In this document: one piece after another, positions 6,656-12,545 of the stretch
How positions within the stretch are numbered: the stretch's first letter is position 1
Layout of the letters: each line of letters opens with the position of its first letter
Assembly (NCBI GenBank): GCA_018370615.1
Contig: JAGZAC010000012.1
Span: 1 to 13,572, forward strand
Direction: 5' to 3'
DNA: 13,572 bases
Source: Clostridiales bacterium
Lineage (GTDB): Bacteria > Bacillota > Clostridia > Oscillospirales > CAG-272
The notes under the pieces: model-generated
Databases searched by the model: none
The model's input: only the letters and a program-made list of their open reading frames with translations
What the model was told of the DNA's origin: nothing
Program-made: the position numbers and the translations under genes

Positions 6656-7534
6656 ATGCAGTGGATGCAAAGAATACTCCCCTACTTACTTGCTGTGCTG
6701 ATCCTTTCTGCCGGATTTGCCGCCGCCATGCTGCCGGAATATATTCCGTCCTGGGAAGAAAGTGCGTTGACAACTACAGAAATGGATATGGAAAAATATC
6801 CATTATATATTGCAGAAAGTGAAGCACTCACTCTTTATCCCTGGAACCACTACGCTCCGGAACAAAATCAAACGCTGCATTTGTCCCAGCAACAGGCGCA
6901 GGACGCAAACTCCCAAATCCGACAGACGATTCAGCAACTACAACCTGACGCAATGCCTGCAAGCGAAGCATTTGACCCTGCCAGCCACTTGGAATTTGAC
7001 GAGGCAGAGCAGTATCTATTTCTCAAGGAATATACGTATGAAGCACAGAGCGGCCAGTATATGCTTACGCTTGCTGTCGATGTCGCATGGATGGAATTGA
7101 TTTATTACGTCTGCACCCCCGTCTCAGATACACACTTAACAATGGAAGAAAAAGATCAGGCAACAGAGCAATTACAGGAAATTTTGCTGCAGGCAGAATA
7201 TATATTTGAAGATTTTGCCTGGGAAACGTATGAGGCTGAAGGCAAAATTGACACAGACAATACTGCCACACAAAATAATCTGCTTTTACAGTTTTCAATG
7301 TTGTGTTCCAATTCGCATGCGGTGCATGCCTACACGGGCTCTGACTCTCCACAAATGTATATTACGGAGAGTGCCCCGTGGGTATTTTTTAATTTTTCTC
7401 TCCCAATCCAAACGGTCAGTTACAACGACATGCTGCTTTTGATCGGCACAAATCTGTCCGGAACGCAACTGATATTGTTTTACGAACCGCACACTGGAAT
7501 TTTCTCCGGATGGAGCATCGGGGAACTCATGTAA
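6656..7534 (+). CDS. Membrane-anchored extracytoplasmic protein of unknown function, third gene of two-component operon
   Basis: A 292-residue protein that I cannot assign to a family. The N-terminus MQWMQRILPYLLAVLILSAG is an uncleaved anchor or a signal peptide (hydrophobic, about residues 7-26) with no lipobox cysteine. The remainder is hydrophilic, acidic and rich in Gln, with the run LSQQQAQDANSQIRQTIQQL suggesting a helix near residues 75-95, and later aromatic-rich stretches such as WVFFNFSLPI and LILFYEPHTGIFSGWS. No catalytic motif is visible. AAAGGAG precedes the ATG at good spacing, 34 nt after the kinase gene, and the start is consistent with coding composition. The operon position suggests an accessory to the sensor kinase (signal binding or kinase inhibition). 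That role is inference from position only. Confidence 0.8.
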   Translation: MQWMQRILPYLLAVLILSAGFAAAMLPEYIPSWEESALTTTEMDMEKYPLYIAESEALTLYPWNHYAPEQNQTLHLSQQQAQDANSQIRQTIQQLQPDAMPASEAFDPASHLEFDEAEQYLFLKEYTYEAQSGQYMLTLAVDVAWMELIYYVCTPVSDTHLTMEEKDQATEQLQEILLQAEYIFEDFAWETYEAEGKIDTDNTATQNNLLLQFSMLCSNSHAVHAYTGSDSPQMYITESAPWVFFNFSLPIQTVSYNDMLLLIGTNLSGTQLILFYEPHTGIFSGWSIGELM

Positions 7535-7608
7535 ATAGGACCGAAAGTCGTCTCAAGAAACCTAGGTATAGATAGACAAACCTCAAATGGCAAAATTTGC
7601 GCTTTTTC

Positions 7609-7637
7609 TTGCATTGGTACGGACACTGTGTTATACT
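7609..7637 (+). promoter_or_regulatory. Promoter of the nadC-nadB-DUF362-ispE operon
   Basis: TTGCAT (7609-7614) and TATACT (7632-7637) are separated by 17 nt, with TG one base before the -10 giving an extended -10. The small palindrome ACACTGTGT (7623-7631) lies between the boxes and could be an operator for an NAD-responsive repressor; it is too short to name one. No convincing terminator separates this promoter from the upstream gene, so read-through is possible. Confidence 0.75.
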
Positions 7638-7698
7638 AGAATAAGTATATGCAAATTTGGTCTTACAACAGAGAGACATAGAAAGGTCCTGCTTCATC

Positions 7699-8544
7699 AT
7701 GAAAATTACATCCATTCCATCCGTACAAGCCCTTTTGCGCACCGCCCTAGAGGAAGATACCGGCGGCGGCGATATTACCACTCTAGCTACCATTCCTCCA
7801 GAAGCCGTGGCACATGGTCGGTATATTGCAAAGGAAAGTGGCATACTCTGCGGTATGGACATTGTGCAGGCAGTATTTGAGCTTTTGGATCGGGATATCG
7901 CATTAACAATACACGCACCGGAAGGTTCCTCTTTCCAAAAAGGAGACGTGCTGGCAGAGGTATCCGGCAATGCTAGGAGCGTTCTCACCGGAGAACGGGT
8001 GGGACTGAATCTGCTGCAGCATATGAGCGGCATCGCAACCGCTACGGCAAAGGCAGTGGCAAGCGTATCGGGCTATAAAGCAAAAATTACAGATACGAGA
8101 AAAGCCACCCCCGGCCTGCGGTGTCTGGAAAAATATGCTGTGCGGTGCGGCGGCGGCGTCAACCACCGTTTCAACCTGTCTGACGGCGTACTGATCAAGG
8201 ACAACCACATTGTTGCAGCCGGCGGTATTCAGAATGCGGTCGCTGCGGCCAGAGCCACAGCCCCCCATACGCTGAAAATTGAAGTGGAAGTAGAAAATAT
8301 GGACATGCTCCAGGAAGCACTGGACGCCGGAGCAGATATTATTATGCTGGACAATATGTCCTGCGAAGAAATGCAGACAGCCGTGGAAATGGTCGCTGGC
8401 CGCGCCCTGACAGAAGCATCCGGCAATATGGGAGAAAAGGATCTGGAGGCAGTTGCAAAAACCGGCGTAGATCTTATCAGCATCGGCGCGCTGACCCATT
8501 CCGTACGCGCCATGGATATCAGTCTGAAATTCAGGCTTGTCTGA
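7699..8544 (+). CDS. nadC: Nicotinate-nucleotide pyrophosphorylase (carboxylating), quinolinate phosphoribosyltransferase
   Basis: Converts quinolinate and PRPP to nicotinate mononucleotide, CO2 and pyrophosphate in de novo NAD synthesis; cytosolic. The length of 281 residues is typical. Family motifs are EEDTGGGDITT at 19-28, LNLLQHMSGIATAT at 103-116, TDTRKATPGLRCLEKYAV at 131-148, CGGGVNHRFNLSDGVLIKDNH at 150-170, IEVEVEN at 194-200, IIMLDNMS at 214-221 and EASGNM near 239-244, ending in ISIGALTHS. PRPP- and quinolinate-binding Arg, Lys and His residues are in place. The start is ATG 7699; an upstream TTG at 7657 lacks a ribosome site. The ribosome site AAAGG is somewhat distant (12 nt). 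First gene of the operon, 15 nt before nadB. Confidence 0.96.
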   Translation: MKITSIPSVQALLRTALEEDTGGGDITTLATIPPEAVAHGRYIAKESGILCGMDIVQAVFELLDRDIALTIHAPEGSSFQKGDVLAEVSGNARSVLTGERVGLNLLQHMSGIATATAKAVASVSGYKAKITDTRKATPGLRCLEKYAVRCGGGVNHRFNLSDGVLIKDNHIVAAGGIQNAVAAARATAPHTLKIEVEVENMDMLQEALDAGADIIMLDNMSCEEMQTAVEMVAGRALTEASGNMGEKDLEAVAKTGVDLISIGALTHSVRAMDISLKFRLV

Positions 8545-8559
8545 GCGGGAGGCGGTCAC

Positions 8560-10098
8560 ATGCGAAGATATTTATTCAGCGGCGCCTTTGACGCGCTTCC
8601 CATCCAAAATTTTGACGTAGTCATTGTCGGCAGCGGAATTGCCGGGCTGTACGGAGCACTTCATATAGATCCTGCGCTCCGGGTCGCTTTGGTAACCAAG
8701 GAAAACCTAAAAAGAAGCAATTCCTACTTTGCCCAGGGGGGGATTGCCGCCGTGCTGTCCCCCACGGATAATTTTGAATCCCACATTGAAGACACCCTCA
8801 CTGCAGGCGCCGGCCTTTGCAACGAGGAGGCAGTGCGCGTACTGGTAGAAGAAGGCCCGGAAAATATTCAGGAACTGATTGACTTGAACGTTCCCTTTGA
8901 TACGAATCCCGAGGGAGAACTGCAGATCACCAGAGAGGGCGGTCACTCCTGCCGCAGAATTATACACTGCGGCGGCGACGCAACGGGCCGGAAAACCACC
9001 AAGCAGCTGGGACATATTGTACAGGATAAGGAAAATATCACTATATTTTACAACACGTATCTCATTGACCTGCTCACTGCAGATGGCAGCGCCGCAGGCT
9101 GTATCGTCTCCGGGGAGGATGAAAAGCCGTTCATCCTCCATGCCCCCAATGTAATTCTTGCGACAGGCGGTATAGGGTATCTATATCAGTACACCACCAA
9201 TCCCAGAGGAGCCGTAGGAGACGGCATGGCATGTGCCCATCGGGCCGGTGTAATATGTGAAAATATGGAAATGATTCAGTTTCACCCTACCACGCTGATT
9301 TCTCCAAAGCACAGCGACAGACTGTTCCTCATTTCAGAAGCAGTACGGGGCGAAGGAGGCATTCTGCGCAATCACCAAGGCGAGGCATTTATGCGTGACA
9401 AGCATAAGCTGAAGGACTTGGCCCCCCGGGACATTGTCACCAGATGTATTCTTCAGGAGCTGGACAAAACCGGCGAGAAAAACGTTTTTTTGGATGTGTC
9501 CTCCATGACAGAGGTTTTTTTCTCCGCCCGCTTCCCCACCATTTATGAGGAATGCCACAAATTTGGAATCATGGTTCCACGAGATCAAATTCCCGTACGC
9601 CCCGCCCAGCACTATATTATGGGAGGCGTCAAAACCAATCTGGACGCCATGACCAGCATGGAGGGGCTTTATGCCTGCGGCGAGGTGGCGTCTACCGGTA
9701 TCCACGGTGCAAACCGCCTAGCCAGCAATTCTATGCTGGAATGCCTGGTATTTGCTCGGCGCGCCGCGCGCCACATCAATGGGGCCAGCAGAAAAATGAA
9801 AGAACTCTCCCTGCCGGATTCCACACACTGGACAAAAGAAATCACCTCGGAAGAAATCGCCCGGGATCGTGCCCTGGTGCGGGAGACACTAACGAAATAT
9901 GCGGGTGTTGTCCGCCACAGTAAAGAACTGCAGGCAGGCGCACAGATAATAGAAGAACTTCTTGAAAAATACCGTCCGCTTCGCCTGGATACAAAGGACG
10001 CGTATGAAATCTGCAACATGGCCCAAACGGCAAAAATGATTTTTGCCGCTGCATGTGCCCGAAAAGAAAGCGTAGGGGCACACTATATCGTAGACTAA
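8560..10098 (+). CDS. nadB: L-aspartate oxidase
   Basis: A 512-residue FAD enzyme that oxidises L-aspartate to iminoaspartate, the first step of de novo NAD synthesis; anaerobes can use fumarate or other acceptors in place of oxygen. Motifs are the dinucleotide fold VIVGSGIAGLYGA at 21-33, SNSYFAQGGIAAV at 53-65, TREGGHSCRRIIHCGGDATG at 124-143, QFHPT at 240-244, SEAVRGEGG at 259-267, HYIMGGV at 351-357 and YACGEVASTGIHGANRLASN at 371-390. The REGGHS block separates NadB from succinate dehydrogenase/fumarate reductase flavoproteins, which have a Gln in the matching region. GGGAGG lies 8 nt before the ATG. Its substrate partner NadA is not encoded in this window. Confidence 0.95.
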   Translation: MRRYLFSGAFDALPIQNFDVVIVGSGIAGLYGALHIDPALRVALVTKENLKRSNSYFAQGGIAAVLSPTDNFESHIEDTLTAGAGLCNEEAVRVLVEEGPENIQELIDLNVPFDTNPEGELQITREGGHSCRRIIHCGGDATGRKTTKQLGHIVQDKENITIFYNTYLIDLLTADGSAAGCIVSGEDEKPFILHAPNVILATGGIGYLYQYTTNPRGAVGDGMACAHRAGVICENMEMIQFHPTTLISPKHSDRLFLISEAVRGEGGILRNHQGEAFMRDKHKLKDLAPRDIVTRCILQELDKTGEKNVFLDVSSMTEVFFSARFPTIYEECHKFGIMVPRDQIPVRPAQHYIMGGVKTNLDAMTSMEGLYACGEVASTGIHGANRLASNSMLECLVFARRAARHINGASRKMKELSLPDSTHWTKEITSEEIARDRALVRETLTKYAGVVRHSKELQAGAQIIEELLEKYRPLRLDTKDAYEICNMAQTAKMIFAAACARKESVGAHYIVD

Positions 10099-10108
10099 AG
10101 GGGAGTAT

Positions 10109-11272
10109 ATGCAATTTTATCCAGTGGCCCTTGACGGCTGCACCGAATACAATGTGGAGAGTATCGCTAAGATTCTAGCAAAGCAGCTGGCAGCTGCCGG
10201 CGCGGGTGCGGAACAGCTGTCCGGGAAAAGAATCGTCATCAAGCCCAATCTGGTGATGAGCAAAAATCCAGACTATGCGGCCACCACCCATCCCGCCGTC
10301 ATTGCAGGTGCAGCCAGAGCTCTGCGCAGCCTGGGAGCAACGGATTTGCTGATTGCGGAAAGCTCCGGCGGCCCTTATACGGAAACCACCATGCGGCTCC
10401 ATTACAGCGGGTGCGGTATAAAAGAAGTTGCTGGAAAGGAAAATATTTCTTTGAACTTCAAAACCGGCGCTTCCCAGATGCAGTTTCCCGCGGGCGCAGT
10501 CTGCAGAAGCTTCCATGTGATTCAGCCTATCTGCGATGCGGACATAATCGTAAACATCTGCAAGCTGAAAACCCATTCCCTTACCAAAATGAGCTGCGGC
10601 GTAAAAAATCTGTACGGAGTGATTCCCGGTACAGAAAAAATAGAGATGCATGCCCGGTTCAGCAGAATAGAGAGCTTTTCCCAGATGCTCTGCGATCTGA
10701 CCCAGATGCTAACAGAAAAGAAAACACTGATCACCATATGCGACGGAATCTGGGGCATGGAGGGCAACGGCCCCACAGGAGGCACTCCCAGAGCTTATGG
10801 GGTACTGATGACTTCTCTCTCCCCCTTTGCACTGGATTTGCTCGCCGAACATCTACTGGGCTTTGCCGGGACCGTTCCCACAGTACAGGCTTCCATTCAG
10901 CGCGCGCTCTGTCCGGCCGATATTTCCGATCTCACCATTATAGGCGCAGATTATGAAAAGCATATTACAAGCGACGTCACTCCGCCAGATACAAGCCGGC
11001 GCTCTATTCTGCGGGACTTTCCCGACTTATTTGGCGGTCGGCTGGTGCATTTTCTGGAGCCCCGGCCGAAGATCAATCAAAAGATTTGCATTGGCTGCGG
11101 CGTATGTGCCGCTTCTTGTCCCAAGAAAACCATTCTTGTCAAGGAAAAGAACGGCAAAAAGCACTTGAAAATCCGAGACAAAAACTGTATTCGCTGTTAC
11201 TGCTGTCAGGAAATGTGCCCGAAAAATGCCGTAAAGATCCGAAAAAATTTGATACTGCGGCTTGCCCACTGA
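10109..11272 (+). CDS. DUF362 protein with C-terminal 2[4Fe-4S] ferredoxin domain
   Basis: A 387-residue protein. Residues 1 to about 310 are the DUF362 domain, with RIVIKPNLVMSKNP, TTHPAVIAGAARALRSLGA, LLIAESSGGPYTET, ICKLKTHSLTKMSCGVKNLYG and CDGIWGMEGNGPTGG. The tail holds two [4Fe-4S] motifs, CIGCGVCAASCP (Cys327, 330, 333, 337) and CIRCYCCQEMCP (Cys360, 363, 366, 370, plus an extra Cys365). The biochemical function of DUF362 is not established as far as I know. The gene starts 10 nt after nadB with GGGGAG overlapping the gap, and ispE follows directly, so it is cotranscribed. It has no signal peptide and is probably cytosolic. Suggested roles are an electron acceptor for NadB, or Fe-S support for NadA or for the Fe-S enzymes IspG/IspH. 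All of these are inference from context. Confidence 0.92.
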   Translation: MQFYPVALDGCTEYNVESIAKILAKQLAAAGAGAEQLSGKRIVIKPNLVMSKNPDYAATTHPAVIAGAARALRSLGATDLLIAESSGGPYTETTMRLHYSGCGIKEVAGKENISLNFKTGASQMQFPAGAVCRSFHVIQPICDADIIVNICKLKTHSLTKMSCGVKNLYGVIPGTEKIEMHARFSRIESFSQMLCDLTQMLTEKKTLITICDGIWGMEGNGPTGGTPRAYGVLMTSLSPFALDLLAEHLLGFAGTVPTVQASIQRALCPADISDLTIIGADYEKHITSDVTPPDTSRRSILRDFPDLFGGRLVHFLEPRPKINQKICIGCGVCAASCPKKTILVKEKNGKKHLKIRDKNCIRCYCCQEMCPKNAVKIRKNLILRLAH

Positions 11273-11282
11273 GGAGAGACTT

Positions 11283-12152
11283 ATGAGATGCAGCATCCTT
11301 GCACCGGCGAAAATCAACTTGTTTTTGGACGTGGGGCCGGCGGGTCCAGACGGATACCACACTATTTGCAGCATTATGCAAACCGTTTCCCTATACGACT
11401 TAGTCACTGTAGAAAAAACTCCCGCAGGTATCGACCTATCCTGCCCCGGAGTTGACCTGCCCTGCGATGAGGGAAACATCGCATACCGTGCCGCCCAGTC
11501 TTTTTTTCGGGAAAGTAATATAAGGGATGCGGGGGCAGCCATCACAGTGCAAAAGAGAATCCCCATTGCCAGTGGCCTTGCCGGTGGCAGTACAGATGCT
11601 GGTGCGGTGCTTTTACTGCTCAATCGTCTCTTTCAAAATCCACTTTCCAAAGAGACGCTTCTGCAAGTTGGAGGCTGCCTCGGCGCCGATGTTCCCTTTT
11701 GTATGACCGGCGGTACTGCGCTGTGCAGCGGACGGGGAGAAATCATTACTTCCCTACCGTCTTTGGAGCCGATTTACGTCGTCATCGCACGAGACGGCGC
11801 AGGTGTATCTACTGGGACGGCTTATCATATGCTGGATGAGGCATATAAAGACAAACTTCCCCAAAAGCCGCAGATATGGAATAGCTTGTCTGTCGATGGC
11901 TGGGGCTCCGTATGGGCATCCATGTACAATATTTTTGAATCGGTGATTTTACCTATCCACAAGGAAGCGGCTGCTTGTAAGGAAATTCTTTCACAGGCGG
12001 GTGCGTCTGCCGCTATGATGAGCGGCAGCGGCCCGGCAGTATTTGGACTGTTTCAGAATGAGGATGCCGCACGCCGCGCAATGTCGGAATTACAGGCTGC
12101 AGGTGCAGCAGCTTTTCTGTGTGATACCTGTGCCGGTCCTAAAATTTTGTGA
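11283..12152 (+). CDS. ispE: 4-diphosphocytidyl-2-C-methyl-D-erythritol kinase
   Basis: A 289-residue GHMP-family kinase of the MEP isoprenoid pathway; it phosphorylates CDP-ME at the 2-hydroxyl with ATP. Motifs are LAPAKINLFLDV with catalytic Lys10, PDGYHTICSIMQTV at 22-35, the ATP loop PIASGLAGGSTDAGA at 94-108, GADVPF with catalytic Asp136, and the glycine-rich MMSGSGPAVFGLF near the C-terminus. Length is normal. ATG 11283 is chosen over a TTG seven codons upstream because GAGGAG lies 6 nt before it; that TTG would overlap the end of the DUF362 gene. Last gene of the nad operon, and an unusual partner for NAD genes. It is followed by a short hairpin terminator inside the repeat region. Confidence 0.96.
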   Translation: MRCSILAPAKINLFLDVGPAGPDGYHTICSIMQTVSLYDLVTVEKTPAGIDLSCPGVDLPCDEGNIAYRAAQSFFRESNIRDAGAAITVQKRIPIASGLAGGSTDAGAVLLLLNRLFQNPLSKETLLQVGGCLGADVPFCMTGGTALCSGRGEIITSLPSLEPIYVVIARDGAGVSTGTAYHMLDEAYKDKLPQKPQIWNSLSVDGWGSVWASMYNIFESVILPIHKEAAACKEILSQAGASAAMMSGSGPAVFGLFQNEDAARRAMSELQAAGAAAFLCDTCAGPKIL

Positions 12153-12165
12153 GAAGGCCTACTAT

Positions 12166-12240
12166 AACAACCCCTCCGACTTGCCTACGGCAAGCCACCT
12201 CCCCTTGCACAGGGGAGGCTAAAAAGTTAGAATAAGTCCC
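12166..12240. repeat. Palindromic element copy A (75 bp, two hairpins)
   Basis: Gap-free match to copy B (12360-12434) with 9 differences in 75 positions. It contains hairpin 1, CTTGCC-TAC-GGCAAG (12180-12194), and hairpin 2, CCTCCCCT-TGCAC-AGGGGAGG (12198-12218), followed by CTAAAAAGTTAGAATAAG. Hairpin 1 differs from copy B at paired positions in a way that keeps the stem. It resembles dispersed palindromic repeats that I recall as common in Ruminococcaceae/Oscillospiraceae genomes. No reading frame is associated. Confidence 0.9.
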
Positions 12241-12325
12241 CCTTGTGGGGGCTTTGATTACGGAAAGGCCCCCTTGCGGGGGCTTCAATTATAGGAAGGC
12301 CCCCTTGTGTAAAGGGGGCTGTTTT
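12238..12325. repeat. 31-bp-period hairpin array A (three units)
   Basis: C5 runs start at 12238, 12269 and 12300, exactly 31 bp apart. Each unit folds as CCCCC-TTGT/TTGC-GGGGG; the third has a longer stem, CCCCCTT/AAGGGGG. Units 1 and 2 agree at 25 of 31 positions. The array begins at offset 72 of element A, so the two form one composite repeat. Confidence 0.85.
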
Positions 12326-12340
12326 TGCGTATGCAAAAAC
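12321..12340. repeat. Perfect 8-bp inverted repeat
   Basis: GTTTTTGC (12321-12328) and GCAAAAAC (12333-12340) form a perfect hairpin with a 4-nt loop GTAT. It directly follows array A and has no counterpart after array B. Confidence 0.7.
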
Positions 12341-12359
12341 TGGGGGATTGTCTATCCCG

Positions 12360-12434
12360 AACAACCCCTCCGTCATGGCTTCGCCGTGCCACCTCCCCTT
12401 ACACAGGGGAGGCTAAAAAGTTGGAATAAGTCCC
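12360..12434. repeat. Palindromic element copy B (75 bp, two hairpins)
   Basis: Second copy of the element, 194 bp downstream of copy A and in the same orientation. Hairpin 1 is CATGGC-TTC-GCCGTG (12374-12388, one T-G wobble) and hairpin 2 is CCTCCCCT-TACAC-AGGGGAGG (12392-12412), followed by CTAAAAAGTTGGAATAAG. Confidence 0.9.
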
Positions 12435-12515
12435 CTTGTGGAGAGGCCTTAATATGGAAATGCCCTCGTGGAGGGTCTTTTTTGAAATTTAGTCTCCCCG
12501 TGCAACTTACTTATG
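12432..12515. repeat. 31-bp-period array B (three decayed units)
   Basis: Units start at 12432 (CCCCTTGTGGAGAGG), 12463 (CCCTCGTGGAGGG) and 12494 (CTCCCCGTG), again exactly 31 bp apart and beginning at offset 72 of element B. Stems are weaker than in array A, and the third unit is barely recognisable. This indicates that the whole composite was duplicated and copy B then decayed, or that it diverged from a separate insertion. Confidence 0.7.
12462..12483 (+). terminator. Probable terminator of the nadC-ispE transcript
   Basis: CCCTC-GTG-GAGGG (12463-12475) followed by TCTTTTTT (12476-12483) has the form of an intrinsic terminator on the plus strand. It coincides with the second unit of array B, so a repeat unit appears to serve as terminator. 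The stem is only 5 bp with a 3-nt loop. Confidence 0.55.
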
Positions 12516-12517
12516 AT

Positions 12518-12545
12518 AAAAAGCAGTCCTCTCGGACTGCTTTTT
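12518..12545 (-). terminator. Bidirectional intrinsic terminator of the aminotransferase gene
   Basis: Perfect 12-bp stem AAAAAGCAGTCC / GGACTGCTTTTT (12518-12529 with 12534-12545) with loop TCTC. It abuts the stop codon of the minus-strand gene at 12545-12547 and would also stop plus-strand read-through from ispE. Confidence 0.9.

Noticed and set aside
7535..7608. Terminator after the third gene of the two-component operon
   Set aside because: Only GCAAAATTTGC followed by GCTTTTT was found; the loop would be too small for a real stem. No convincing terminator is seen, so read-through into nadC is possible.
7623..7631. ACACTGTGT as a definite NiaR operator
   Set aside because: A 9-bp palindrome is too short and I cannot confirm a match to the NiaR site, so it is mentioned only as a possible operator.
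12238..12515. CRISPR-like array (regular 31-bp units)
   Set aside because: The period covers the whole unit, with no separate unique spacers. Units diverge, only three occur per copy, the phase is tied to the adjacent 75-bp element, and no cas gene is present.
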